Shown: in pieces, positions 15,416-26,300 of the stretch | Layout of the letters: each line of letters begins with the position of its first letter | How positions within the stretch are numbered: the stretch's first letter is position 1 | Source of the DNA: Nonomuraea solani | Lineage (GTDB): Bacteria > Actinomycetota > Actinomycetes > Streptosporangiales > Streptosporangiaceae | DNA length: 64,000 nt | Assembly: GCF_900108335.1 (NCBI RefSeq) | Contig: NZ_FNVT01000023.1 | Span: 84,597 to 148,596, forward strand | Reading direction: 5' to 3' | Position numbers and translations under genes: made by a program | Notes under the pieces: model-generated | The model's input: only the letters and a program-made list of their open reading frames with translations | Told to the model about the DNA's origin: nothing | Databases searched by the model: none

Positions 15416-16441
15416 TTGACCCGCGTACTCGCCCTTGTGGCGCTCGTACTGATCACCATCGTGGGCTGCGGCTCGACAGCACCCACGGCCACGCCTGCCG
15501 CCGCCCCGGCCACGTCCGGTGCCGCGGGGGCCTTTCCCGTGACATTGCCGCACAAGTACGGCAGCACCACGATCACGGCCGCCCCCAAGCGCGTCGTCAC
15601 CGTAGGTCTCCTGGAGCAGGACTCACTGCTCGCCCTCGGTATCGTTCCGGTGGGCACCACGGAGTGGTTCGGCAACTACCCCGGCGCGATCGGTGAGTGG
15701 GCCAAGGGCAAGCTCGGCGGTGCCGCCCTGCCGACGGTGCTCAAGGACACCGGCAGCGGCCCGCAGTTCGAGAAGATCGCGGCGCTCAAGCCCGACCTGA
15801 TCCTGGGCCTGTACTCCGGGCTGACCAAGGAGCAGTACGAGACGCTGTCGAAGATCGCGCCGACCGTCGCCCAGCCCAAGGAGTACATCGACTACGGCAT
15901 CCCGTGGCAGGAGGTCACCAAGAAGGTCGGCGCCGCCGTCGGCAAGCCCGCCGACGCCGACCAACTGGTCAAGGACGTCGAGGCCCGCTTCACCAAGGTC
16001 CAGCAGGAGCACCCCGAGTTCAAGGAGGCCACCGGCCTCATGGCCACCCTGTACGAGGGCTACTTCATCTTCGGCAGCCAGGACCCGCGCAACCGCCTGC
16101 TCGGCTCGCTCGGCTTCAAGCTCCCCGACGACCTCGACAAGGCCATCGGCGACAAGTTCGGCGCCAACATCAGCAGGGAACGGCTCGACCTGGTCGACAC
16201 CGGCGTGATCGTCTGGAGCGTGACCGACACCGCCAAGGGCGAGGCCACGCTGCACGGCGACAGCGTTTACAAGGGTCTCGACGTGGTGAAGGAGGGCCGC
16301 GAGGTCTACCTGCCGGAGAACACCCCGCCGAGCGACGCGGTCGCCTTCCTCACCGTGCTCAGCGTTCCGTACGTGCTCGACACCCTCGTCCCGCGCCTCG
16401 CGGCCGCGGTGGACGGCGACCCGGGCACCAAGACGTCGTGA
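15416..16441 (+). CDS. Iron-siderophore ABC transporter substrate-binding lipoprotein
   Basis: 341 residues from TTG 15416, 6 nt after GAGGAG. A lipoprotein signal peptide ends with the lipobox TIVGC, followed by an Ala/Thr/Pro linker. The class III periplasmic-binding fold (FecB/FepB type) is shown by APKRVVTVGLLEQDSLLALG, the helical spine segment IAALKPDLILGLYSGL and the second-lobe region with LGSLGFKLP. It captures ferric siderophore outside the membrane and hands it to the two permeases encoded next. The iron box directly upstream supports the substrate class; which siderophore is unknown. Confidence 0.9.
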   Translation: MTRVLALVALVLITIVGCGSTAPTATPAAAPATSGAAGAFPVTLPHKYGSTTITAAPKRVVTVGLLEQDSLLALGIVPVGTTEWFGNYPGAIGEWAKGKLGGAALPTVLKDTGSGPQFEKIAALKPDLILGLYSGLTKEQYETLSKIAPTVAQPKEYIDYGIPWQEVTKKVGAAVGKPADADQLVKDVEARFTKVQQEHPEFKEATGLMATLYEGYFIFGSQDPRNRLLGSLGFKLPDDLDKAIGDKFGANISRERLDLVDTGVIVWSVTDTAKGEATLHGDSVYKGLDVVKEGREVYLPENTPPSDAVAFLTVLSVPYVLDTLVPRLAAAVDGDPGTKTS

Positions 16442-17439
16442 AAGCCCTCGGGGCCGCCGCCGTCGCGCTGATCGTGGTGTGCCTGCTCTCACTGTCGCTC
16501 GGCGCGCGGGCGGTCCCGCCCGACCAGGTGATCGGGGCGCTGATGGGAACCGTGACCGACCAGGACGTCCTCGACGTCGTCTGGGCGGTACGCGTCCCGC
16601 GCACCCTCGTCGGCATCCTGGCCGGGGCGGCGCTCGCGCTGTCGGGCGCCCTCATGCAGGCGCTCACCCGCAACCCCCTGGCCGACCCGGGCATCCTGGG
16701 CGTCAGCGCCGGGGCGTCGTTCGCCGTCGTCCTGGCCATCGGCGTGGCGGGAGTGGCGGCCCCGGCCGGGTTCGTGTGGTTCGCGTTCGCGGGGGCGCTG
16801 GTGGCCAGCGTCCTCGTGTACGGCCTGGCCGGGCTCGGCCGCGACGGCATGACCCCGGTCAAGCTGGCGCTGGCCGGGGTCGCGGTCACCTTCCTGCTCA
16901 GCTCGGTGACCAGCGCGTTCGTGCTGGTGGACCCGGAGTCGCTGAGCAGGTACCGGTTCTGGTCGGCGGGGTCGCTGTCGGGCGCGGGCGGGCAACTGCT
17001 GCCGCAGCTCCTGCCGTTCGTGGCCGTGGGGGCCGTACTGGCGCTCACCTGCGGCTCCGCCCTCAACAGCCTGGCGCTCGGCGACGACGTGGCCCGCGGC
17101 CTGGGCCGCAAGGTCGGTCTGGTACGCATCCAGGGCGCCGTCGCCGTCATGCTCCTCACCGGGTCCGCCGTGGCGGCCATCGGGCCTGTCGTCTTCGTCG
17201 GGCTCGTCGTGCCGTATGTGGCGCGGGCCCTCGCCGGGCGGGGCGGCGGCTCGGAGGCCGACCACCGGCTGCTGCTGCCGGTGGCGGCGCTGCTCGGGCC
17301 CTGTCTGCTGTTGACGGCCGACGTGGTGGGGCGGGTGGTCGCGCCGCCGATCGAGGTGCAGGCGGGGTTGCTGGTGGCGTTCATCGGCGGCCCGTTCTTC
17401 GTCATCCTGGCCCGCCGCCGGCGACTCGCGGAGTTGTGA
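16438..17439 (+). CDS. FecCD-family siderophore ABC permease (first subunit)
   Basis: 333 residues from GTG 16438, overlapping the binding-protein stop by 4 bp. The family signature is present: VRVPRTLVGILAGAALALSG, then ALTRNPLADPGILGVSAGAS, with about ten hydrophobic helices and the cytoplasmic coupling segment ALNSLALGDDVARGLG that contacts the ATPase. It forms the import channel with the second FecCD protein. Typical length for the family. Confidence 0.92.
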   Translation: MKALGAAAVALIVVCLLSLSLGARAVPPDQVIGALMGTVTDQDVLDVVWAVRVPRTLVGILAGAALALSGALMQALTRNPLADPGILGVSAGASFAVVLAIGVAGVAAPAGFVWFAFAGALVASVLVYGLAGLGRDGMTPVKLALAGVAVTFLLSSVTSAFVLVDPESLSRYRFWSAGSLSGAGGQLLPQLLPFVAVGAVLALTCGSALNSLALGDDVARGLGRKVGLVRIQGAVAVMLLTGSAVAAIGPVVFVGLVVPYVARALAGRGGGSEADHRLLLPVAALLGPCLLLTADVVGRVVAPPIEVQAGLLVAFIGGPFFVILARRRRLAEL

Positions 17440-18734
17440 TGCGTGAACCAACGAGCGGCCCCGCACCTTCGGACACGTCGGCTGATGCCTTTTCGGAGGC
17501 GTCTGCTGAGGCGTCTTCTGGGGCTTTCGCAGAGGAGGCATCCCAGATGCGTTCAGGGGCGGCCTCCGGCGAGGCATCCGAGCCGGAATCCCGCGCTCGC
17601 GCCGCCACAGCGCCTCCAGAGGCGCTCCCCGAGGCACCCTTCGGGCGGACGAACCGGGAGCCCGTCACCTTCGGGGGGATGAACCGGGAGCCTGTCACCT
17701 TCGGGCGGACAAGCAGAGCCATTGCCTTCCGGCTGACCATGCCGCCGATCTCCGGTGTGCTGCGCCCGCGCGTCATCCTGGTCTGCCTGGCCACCGCCGC
17801 CGCCGCGTTCCTGGCCTTCTGCCTGGGAATCGGGCTCGGGGAGATCCAGCTCGGCCTCGGCGAGGTCGTACAGTCGCTGCTCGGCACGGGCGACCAGGGC
17901 ACGGCGTTCGTCGTCCAGGAGTTGCGCCTGCCCAGGGCACTGACCGGCCTCCTGGCGGGCGTCGCGTTCGGCCTGTCGGGCGCCCTGTTCCAGACGATGA
18001 CCCGCAACCCGCTGGCCAGCCCCGACATGATCGGCGTCACCCAGGGAGCCGGAGTGGCGGTGGTGGCCGGGCTCGTCCTCGGAGTCGGCTCCGGCCTGCA
18101 CCTGCTGGGCTTTGCCGGGGCGGTGGCGGCGGCGCTGGTGACGTACCTGCTGGCATACCGGCGCGGCACGACGGGCGGCCGCATCGTCCTGGTCGGCATC
18201 GGCCTGTCGTGGATCTGCACGAGCGCCACCGAGTACCTCATGGTCATCAGCGGCGACTTCCAGGCCCAGCAGGCCCTCGGCTGGCTGTTCGGCAACCTGA
18301 ACGGCCGCACCTGGGACCACGTCACCCCCCTGGCCATCGCCCTGGCCCTCCTGATCCCTTTCACCCTCCTCCTGAACCAGTGGACCCGAGTCCTCCAGTT
18401 GGGCGACGAGGTGGCGACCGTCCTGGGCGCCCGAGTCCAGACAGCCCGCCTGTCCATGCTGATGACAGGAGTCGCGCTGGTCGCCTTCGGCACGGCGGCG
18501 GCAGGCCCGGTCGCCTTCGTAGCCCTCGCCGCCCCTCAGATAGCCCAACGCCTCTCCCAATCAGCCAGCCCCCCACCGTTGGCCTCAGGCTTGACCGGCG
18601 CCTTCTTGATCCTGACCGCCGACCTGATAGCCCGCCTGCTGATCCCGGACGTAGAACTCCCGGTCGGCGTGGTCACAGGCGCCTTGGGAGCCCCGTTGCT
18701 CCTGTGGCTGTTGACCCGAGCCCGCCGCCAGTAG
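17439..18734 (+). CDS. FecCD-family siderophore ABC permease (second subunit) with long N-terminal extension
   Basis: 431 residues from ATG 17439, which overlaps the previous stop by one base. The C-terminal 330 residues are a normal FecCD permease (LRLPRALTGLLAGVAFGLSG, MTRNPLASPDMIGVTQGAG). The first 100 residues are an unusual Ala/Ser/Glu-rich extension ending in a duplicated 8-residue unit NREPVTFG, encoded by a 24-bp DNA repeat near 17657-17704. The usual start would be ATG near 17740 (MPPISGVL), but the overlap with the upstream stop favours the long form. No ATPase follows, so one must be supplied from elsewhere. Confidence 0.85.
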   Translation: MREPTSGPAPSDTSADAFSEASAEASSGAFAEEASQMRSGAASGEASEPESRARAATAPPEALPEAPFGRTNREPVTFGGMNREPVTFGRTSRAIAFRLTMPPISGVLRPRVILVCLATAAAAFLAFCLGIGLGEIQLGLGEVVQSLLGTGDQGTAFVVQELRLPRALTGLLAGVAFGLSGALFQTMTRNPLASPDMIGVTQGAGVAVVAGLVLGVGSGLHLLGFAGAVAAALVTYLLAYRRGTTGGRIVLVGIGLSWICTSATEYLMVISGDFQAQQALGWLFGNLNGRTWDHVTPLAIALALLIPFTLLLNQWTRVLQLGDEVATVLGARVQTARLSMLMTGVALVAFGTAAAGPVAFVALAAPQIAQRLSQSASPPPLASGLTGAFLILTADLIARLLIPDVELPVGVVTGALGAPLLLWLLTRARRQ

Positions 18735-18922
18735 GTCCACAGACCGGGGGACGGGGCCGTCCAAAAGGACTTCGCCGGGGAGCGCTACGCGCCCATATTC
18801 AGGCGCCTCCCCCGACGCCTGCGGCGTCCAGTCGGCCCACCCGCTGACCACCGAAGCGGTGGGCCGACAACACCCTGCCCGACCAGGAGCGTCGCCGATC
18901 CGGGTCTACTGGCAGGCAATTC

Positions 18923-19271
18923 ATGGATGCAGTGGCCCCGTTCCGCGACCTCATTGGCGCGCAAGGCGTAGCAGTGGGTTGGATCCGGGCCCTGGGCTCT
19001 GGTGTCTCCGAACCTCCCGCTTGGCTGGAGGTGATTGCCGAGGTGCGGGCTCGCCACCTCAACTCCGATCGGCGCGCTTGCTCCAGCACCTACTCCCATC
19101 CCAAGGAACGCCATCAGGAAGTCCTGGCGCTCACTCTTCTCCCAGATGGAGATCAGCCGCGGCGCCCTCCAGGCAGACGACCTCGTCGAACGGACAGTTG
19201 TCGAGCATGATGAGCGGGTCTTCCTCGGCTTGTGCGTCGCCGCCTCAAACATGGACGGTTGCGGTGACTGA
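18923..19271 (+). pseudogene. Possible frameshifted small gene, unknown function
   Basis: Two overlapping frames each carry codon bias in part: the frame from ATG 18923 (MDAVAPFRDLIGAQGVAVGW) up to about 19130, then another frame (MEISRGALQADDLVERTVVE) to TGA 19271, in which nearly every third base is G or C. Joined by one frameshift near 19130 they give about 117 residues. I do not recognise the product. The rest of 18735-19283 shows no convincing gene. It could also be chance or a sequencing error. Confidence 0.3.
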
Positions 19272-19283
19272 GCGCGGTCGTGG

Positions 19284-20363
19284 TCACGCCCTCGGGATGT
19301 AGCCTCGTTCCGCGATGCCCGCCATCATCCGGGCGAAGTACGCCTGGTCGAGCGCGGGCTCCGGTAGTGGCGCCGCCGAGGTCGTGAGTTGCGCGCGAGA
19401 GTGTGGAGGCAGGTAGCGGCGCTCGGGGACCACCATGTAGGCGATGCCCGCCCAGCAAGCCAGGACCAGTCCGGCGGCCGGCAGGTGGGCATGGCGTAGC
19501 AACTGCTGCTTCCAGCCGGCCGGATCGATGGCCGGGAGGTCGTAGCCGGCCGCTCGCACCTGGTCGAAGACGGAGCCGACCGGGATCGGCTCCAGGTGGT
19601 TGGGGTGGAAGACCTGCCCGGCCGCGTCGGGCGACCGGGACAGTTCGACGATCATGGCGGCGGTGTGGTCGACGGGCGCTCCCGGCATGGTGGCCGGGCT
19701 GTCCGGGGCCGCGCCCACCTCGACGGCGGCGCGGACCAGCCGGGTCCACAGGTCGGTGTCGGAGAACTGCCAGTCGCGGCTGTGCCCGAGGATGGCGCCC
19801 GGCCGGTAGATGGTGACAGGCAGGCCTTCGGCGGCGGCCAGGCGCACGTGTTCTTCGCCGCGGAACTTCGCCTGGCTGTAACCGAATCTGCCACTCATCG
19901 CCAGGATCGGCTCCGTGGTTTCGTCCACCTCCGCGCAGCCCAGCTCGCGGGCCGCGGCGAAGACCGCGATGGAGGAGACGTGATGGAGCGCCTTGGTTCT
20001 GCGGTGGCGGGCGAACCGGACGACCTCCTGCGTCGCGGTCACGTTGCCCGGGACGAGATGCTCGTACGAGGCGGCCAGGTTCACCGTTGCCGCGCAGTGG
20101 TAGACCGTCTCCACCCGCTCGGCCAGCCTGGTGTAAACGGCGGCGGACAGGCCCATGCGGGGCAGGCTCAGGTTGCCGCGCACCACCGTCAGCCGTTCCG
20201 GGTCGAACGGCCCGCCCAGCCTGGTGAGATGGGCGCGCAACCGTTCGTCCGCTCCTTTGTCGGTACGGCCCCGCACCACGCAGCAGACCCGCTCCGATCG
20301 CAGCAGCAGCGCGCACAGGTGGCCGCCGAGAAATCCGGTGGCCCCTGTCACCAGAACGCTCAC
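19284..20363 (-). CDS. Thioester reductase-like NAD(P)-dependent SDR
   Basis: 359 residues. It starts with the Rossmann motif VTGATGFLGGHLCALLLRS and carries the extended-SDR pattern of NAD-binding-4 / thioester reductase domains: a YHCAATVN segment, HVSSIAVF, FGYSQAKFRGEE with the YxxxK pair, and YRPGAILGHS. Such domains release polyketides or lipids from an acyl carrier protein by reducing the thioester to aldehyde or alcohol. The ATG overlaps the PKS stop by 4 bp, and the PKS has no thioesterase, so this is the likely chain-release enzyme acting in trans. Confidence 0.85.
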   Translation of the reverse strand: MSVLVTGATGFLGGHLCALLLRSERVCCVVRGRTDKGADERLRAHLTRLGGPFDPERLTVVRGNLSLPRMGLSAAVYTRLAERVETVYHCAATVNLAASYEHLVPGNVTATQEVVRFARHRRTKALHHVSSIAVFAAARELGCAEVDETTEPILAMSGRFGYSQAKFRGEEHVRLAAAEGLPVTIYRPGAILGHSRDWQFSDTDLWTRLVRAAVEVGAAPDSPATMPGAPVDHTAAMIVELSRSPDAAGQVFHPNHLEPIPVGSVFDQVRAAGYDLPAIDPAGWKQQLLRHAHLPAAGLVLACWAGIAYMVVPERRYLPPHSRAQLTTSAAPLPEPALDQAYFARMMAGIAERGYIPRA

Positions 20364-23300
20364 CGGGCACGCATCCGGGTGAGGACCTGCCGGGCCAGCT
20401 CGCCCGCGCTGGTACCCGGTCCGATGGCCATGATCGGGATGTCGCAGCCGAGAGTGCGCCAGATCGCCCCCTGCAGCTCGGCTCGCATCAGGGAGTCGAT
20501 GCCGAGCTCGTCCAGCGGTCGCTGTGGCGCGATGTCGGCGGGTTCCGCCTGCAGCACTCCGGCCAGCAGCCGGGTGACGGCGTCGGTGACCAGCGACTCG
20601 GCCTCGTCACCGGCCAGCACCAGCTCGCGCAGGTCCGCGGCCGGCGCGGCCGGGCCGGCCGAGCGCACGGCGGAGAACCTGGGTCCGTCCAGCGAGGGGA
20701 ACAGGAGACGGGCACTGTCCCAGTCGACCGAGCCGACCAGGGCGACGTCCAGGTCCTGGGCGAGGAGCTCGCCGAGCGCCGGCAGCGCCTTGGCCGGCTT
20801 CATCGGGCTGGTCCACCGGGCGACGAACGCCTCGGCCTCGCTGGTACGCGCCAGGTAGCCGACCTCGCCGACCGCTCCCCAGGCGACCGCCAGACCGTTC
20901 GCGCCACGTGCTCGCCTGGCCCTGACCAGGGCCTCGCAGAACAGGTTGCCGGCCGCGTAGTTGGCCTGCCTGACGTTGCCGACCGTCGCCGTCACCGAGG
21001 AGAACAGCACGAACAGCTCCGCCGACGGTGCCAGCCGGTCGAGCACCAGCGCCCCGCGAAGCTTCGGCTCCAGCGCGGCCAGCAGGAGCTGCGGCGTCAG
21101 CTCCGTCAGCGGCGCGTCCTGGAGCACCATCGCCGCGTGCACCACGCCCTTGACCTCGGGTCCGGTTATCGCGCGCATCGCCTCCAGGTCGGTGACGTCG
21201 GCCCGGTGCGCGGTCACCTCCACGCCCAGCGCGGTCAGCGACGCCACGGTCTGGCGCGCCTCCGGCCCGTCCAGGCCGCGCCTGCTGGTGAGTGCGATCC
21301 GCTTCGCACCCTGTCGTGCCAGCCAGTGTGCCGCCTGCGCGCCGAACCCGCCCAGCCCGCCGGTGACCAGATAGACCGCGCCCGGATCCAGCCCGCGCGG
21401 ATCCAGTATGCGCGGTTCCGCGGTCGGTGCCGACGGCTCGAACTCGATGATGAGCTTGCCGATATGCCGGGAATGCCGCATCTGATCGAAGGCCTCGGTG
21501 ACGCGCTCTTCCGGGAAGCTCCGGTACGGGAGTGCCCGATATGTGCCCGCCGCGACCAGGCGCGCGATCTCCTCGAACTGCCGGTACGCCACGTCGGGCA
21601 CCCGTTCGGCGATCTGCTTGAGATCGACGGTGACGAACGAGATGTTGCCGCGGAGCAGGCTCAGCGCCAGCCTGCCGTCGGAGAAGAGATCGTGCTTGCC
21701 CAGCTCGACGAAGCGGCCACGGGGACGCAGCAGCTCCACTCCGCGGGCCAGGCCGTCGCCCGCGAGCGAGTTCAGCACCACGTCCACGCCCCGGCCGGCG
21801 GTGATGGCTCTGACCTCGGCGGCGAAGCGCAGGCTGCGTGAGTCCAGGACGTGGTCGACGCCCAGCATCCTGAGCAGGTCGCGCTTGCCGGGAGTGCTCG
21901 CGGTCGCGATCACCCGGGCTCCGGCCAGCTTGGCGTGCTGGATCGCGGCCAGGCCCACGCCACCGGAGGCGCCGTGCACCAGCACCGTCTCGTCCGGCGC
22001 GAGCCGTACGGCATCATCCGCGAGAGCGAGGCGGACGGTCAGAAAGGCCACGGGCAGCGTGGCGGCCTCGCCGTACCCCATGGTGTCCGGAATGCGGGCC
22101 AGCGCGGCACGCTCCAGTACGACGTGCGAGGCGAGCGGGTGTTCGGCGGTGGCGAAGACGCGGTCGCCGGGAGCGAGGTCCTGGACCTGCGCGCCGACCG
22201 CGGTCACCACTCCGGCGCAGTCGAAGCCGTAGACCCGTTCGTGGCTGGGCCCGCCCGCCGCGTCGGCGGGCAGCCTGCCCAGCGCCCAGAGCACGTTGCG
22301 GTAGTTGACGCCCGCCGCCCGGACCTCGATCGTCACCTGGCCGGGGCCCGGCACGGGTACGGCCATGGGCGCCCAGTCCAGGCGATAGGCCGAGCCCTGG
22401 TTGCGCAGCCGCAGGACGCGCGGCTCGGCGCCGCTCGCGGCGGGTTCCGGCGCCGGGCGCAGCCGCGGTACGAACCGGCCGTGGGCGGTCAGCACCACCT
22501 CGTCCTCTTCGTCCTGCGCGAGCAGCTCGGCCACGAGCCGCTCGGCGTCGCGTGCGCCACGCTCCAGGGAGATCTTCCGTACGGTGAGCCCGGCCATCTC
22601 GTTGACCACGCAGCGGGCGACTCCCCACAGGGCGGCGTCGCCGGGGAAGTCCGGCCGTTCCGGAGCGGGGAACGTCCCCGACGGGCGGGTGACGAGCCAG
22701 AGCGCGGAGTCCGGTGCCAGGGCGGCGGCGATCGCGCCGAAGGTCGTGGCGGCCGAGACGACCCGCTGCGCGCAGTGGGCCGGGTCGGCGTCCGCCGCGG
22801 CGTGGTCGCCGTCGAGGAGGTAGACGACGTGGCGTGCGCTTCCCGGGCCGGTGGAGACGGTGGCCTGGGCGCCCGCTCGGGTCAGCTCGCCCGCCACCGC
22901 TTCGGCCAGCGCCTGGTCGCGGCCCGATTCGGTGACGATCACCCAGCCGCCGGCGACGACGGGCGCGCTGAGCGTGACGGGCGCGACGGCCGTGACGGGC
23001 GTGACGGCCGTGACGGGCGCCGGGGGCGCCGGGGGAGCCGCCTCGGCTCTCGGCTCGCGGGTGGCCAGGAAGAGCGCGGTGTCGATGCCGGCCGGTTCGT
23101 CCTCCGCGCGCAGCTCGGCAGGTTCCGCGAGCCGGCATCGCGGCAGCAGCCGCAGCCAGTCGGCTGCCCGGATCAGTGGGCCGCCGGGGCGCAGGGCGGT
23201 GTCGGTGGCCGACCACCAGCCGTCCAGCAGGCCGAAGATCATGGTCGTCGGGCCCGCGTCGAGGGTCTCACCCAGCAACAGGAAACCGTGATCGTCCAGC

Positions 23301-26300
23301 AGGTGGGCGATCCGGCCGAGCGTCGCCTCCAGGTCCGTGGTGGCGTGCACGACGTTGGCCGCGATGACGACGTCGAAGCTCGCTTCCAGCTCTGGGAGAT
23401 CCTCCTCCAGATCCAGTACGCGGTAGTCGACGAAATCGAAGGCCTTGAACCGGGCGGCCGCCGAGGTGAGGAAGGCAGGGGACAGGTCGGTGAAGGTGTA
23501 GCAGGTTCGCTCGGGCGGCAGCAGGGGCAGGAGGGCGGCGGTCATCCCGCCGGTCCCGGCACCCACCTCCAGGACGCGGAGCGGGCGGCCGGCGGGCCAG
23601 GCGGCGACCAGCTCCCCGAGCACGGATCGGGCCAGCAGATTGGTGGGGCGCAGCACTGGGCCGCTGTCGTAGAAATGTTCGGCGGCCTGGAGCCCGCCCT
23701 GCGGGAAGACGACTTCGACGGCATCCTTGGCGCCCCGCAGCACCTCGGTCAGGTGCCGCCCGCATCGGCCGAGGAGCTGCACCTCGGCCGCGTATTCCGG
23801 GAACTCGAACAGGGCGTCGGCGAAGATCGGGCCGGGGTCGGGGCGGCCGATCGCCCGCCAGGCCCCTTCGCCCGCCGGCTCGCACAGCTCGCCGGCCTGG
23901 GCGCACAGGGTACGGGCGAGCCGGAGGTACTTCGGCCGCATCCCGGCTGAAACCAGGTCGTCGAGGCTCCATCTCTCGCCGGCCAGGTCACGCATCGCCT
24001 GGACGGTGAAGTGGGCGGCCAGCCGCCCGTAGGCGGTCATGAACCGCGCGTGCCGGTCGCGGCGGGCCCGCAGCCGCTCGCGCAGGCCGAGGCGGTGCGG
24101 TTCCACCGCGGCGAGCAGATCGGACATGGCGATGCCCGCGCCGGCCGCCGTACCGGGTCGCGGGGCCGCCCGCAGGACGGTCACATGCCGTGCGGGGGCC
24201 TCCTCCCCTGGCAGGCGGCGCACCCGGCAACCGGTCAGCTCCATCACGACCACCCCCGAGGTGTCGGTGATGGTGAAGTCCACGACAGCCTCGCGCGGGT
24301 CGGTCTGCGGCCGGAGCAGGGCGTGGACCAGGCCCGTGCCGGGTGGCTGCCGCCATCGCCTGACGCGTTCGAAGGAGACCGGGACGTAGGCGGCGGGTTC
24401 GTCGCCGTCCTGCCACAAGCCGTGCTGCCACAAGCCGTCCTGCCACAAGCCGTGCTGCCACAAGCCGTGCTGCCATAGGATGGCCAGCCCGGTCTGCAGG
24501 GCGGCGTCGACGAGCGCGGGATGTGCCTGGTAGGCGCCGGCCGGTTCGGCGAAGCGGTAGTGCCCGAGCGATCGCGCGCCCGAGATGCGCACACTCCGCA
24601 CCCCACGAAACGCCGGCCCGTAGTCGAAGCCGGCCCGGGTCGCGAGGGCGTAATACTCGTCCGCTCCGAGCTCCACCGCCGTATCCACCGCTGGGTCCGG
24701 TGCCTCTGGTACGGCTGCCGAGACGGCCTGACGCACCCGGCATCGGGCGTGCACCTGCCACTCCTCCTGCGCGCTGGTCCTGGAGGCGATCCGCACCCTT
24801 CCTCCCTCGGAGACCGAGACCTGGACATGGGGGGCCTGCTTCTCGGGGATGGTCAGCGGGCGCAGCACCTCCATGTCCACCACCTCGACCGGGCCGTCGA
24901 GCGTCTCCGCGCCGGCCGCGAGAGCCATCTCGACGAACCCGACCGCCGGGATCACCACGGCTCCGGCCACCCGGTGATCGTTCACCCAGGGCACCCTGGC
25001 CGGGTCCATCGGGGCGCTCCACGTCGGGTCCAGCGCCTGCGTACGCGCTCCGAGCAGCGGGTGCTCCAGGCGGGGCGCCCACCAGGCGGCCTCGCCGTTC
25101 CAGTGGCGTTCGCGTTGCCAGGGGTAGGCGGGCAGGTCGAGCACCCGTCCTGGACGGGGAAAGAACGCCGTCCAGTCGGCTTTCGCGCCGGCGGCGAGCA
25201 GGGCGGCGACAGCCGTACGGACCGCCGGCGCGCCCGGCTTGCCGCGCCGCAACGTGGGCAGGACGGTGACCTGCCGGCCGGCCCGCTTGAGGTAGGTCTG
25301 CAGGACGGGGTGCGGGCCGACCTCCAGGAAGATGCGGAAGCCCGCGTCCGCCAGGTGGGCGGCCGCCTGGCCGAAGAGCACCGGCTGACGGACGTTGCGC
25401 CACCAGTACGCGGCGTCCAGGGGGCCGTCGACCGGCCGGCCGGTGACCGTCGAGATCATCGGGATGGCCGGGGACATGGGTGTCAGCCCGGCCAGTGCCG
25501 TGGTCAGGCCGGCCTGGACGGGGTCCATGGCCCGGCTGTGGAAGGCGAAGTCCACGGCGAGGCGCCGGAAGAAGACGCCCTTGCCCGCCAGCTCCGCCTC
25601 CAGCCGCTCCAGCGCCTCACCGGAGCCCGCGACCGTCACGTCACGGTCGCTGTTGATCGCGGCGATCTCGAGGTCGTAGGGCTCGATGGCTTCCGCGGCC
25701 TGGTCGGGGGGCAGGCCCACCGCGGCCATGCCGCCCTGGCCCATGGCCGGCTGCTGGGCCCGGCCGCGTTCGGCGCAGAGCAGGACGGCGTTCTCCAGGT
25801 CGAGCGCTCCGGACGCGCAGGCGGCGGCGATCTCTCCCACGCTGTGCCCGAAAACAACATCAGGCACCAGGCCCCGCTTTTTCAGGACTTGGAGGATTCC
25901 CATCTGCATGGCGAAGATCGCGGGCTGGCCGACTTCGGCGGTCGCCAGCCGGGAACGGCTCGCCGGGACGGCCATCTCGGCCTCCAGCGACCAGGTCACG
26001 TGCCTGGACAGCAGCTTGCCGATGTGCTTGATCGTGTCGCGGAAATCCGGATCCGCCGCCATGAGATCGTCGGCCATGCCCGGCCACGGGGTGCCCGCGC
26101 CGCCGAAGGCGACGGCGATCCTGCCATCCTGCGCCGCCGCGGCCGGCTGGGCCTCCCGCAGCAGCCCGGCGGCCTCCGCGGGGCCGGCGGCGAGCACCGA
26201 CACCCGGTGTTCGCGCAAGCCGCGGCGACGGGTGAGGGTGTAGGCCAGGTCGTAGAACCGCTCGGGCCGCATCGTCTCGCACCGGTCGGCCACGCGCAGC

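Noticed and set aside
19284..20363. Ordinary NAD-dependent sugar epimerase
   Set aside because: The N-terminus is epimerase-like, but the FGYSQAKFRGEE and length fit thioester reductase domains, and the gene overlaps a PKS without thioesterase.
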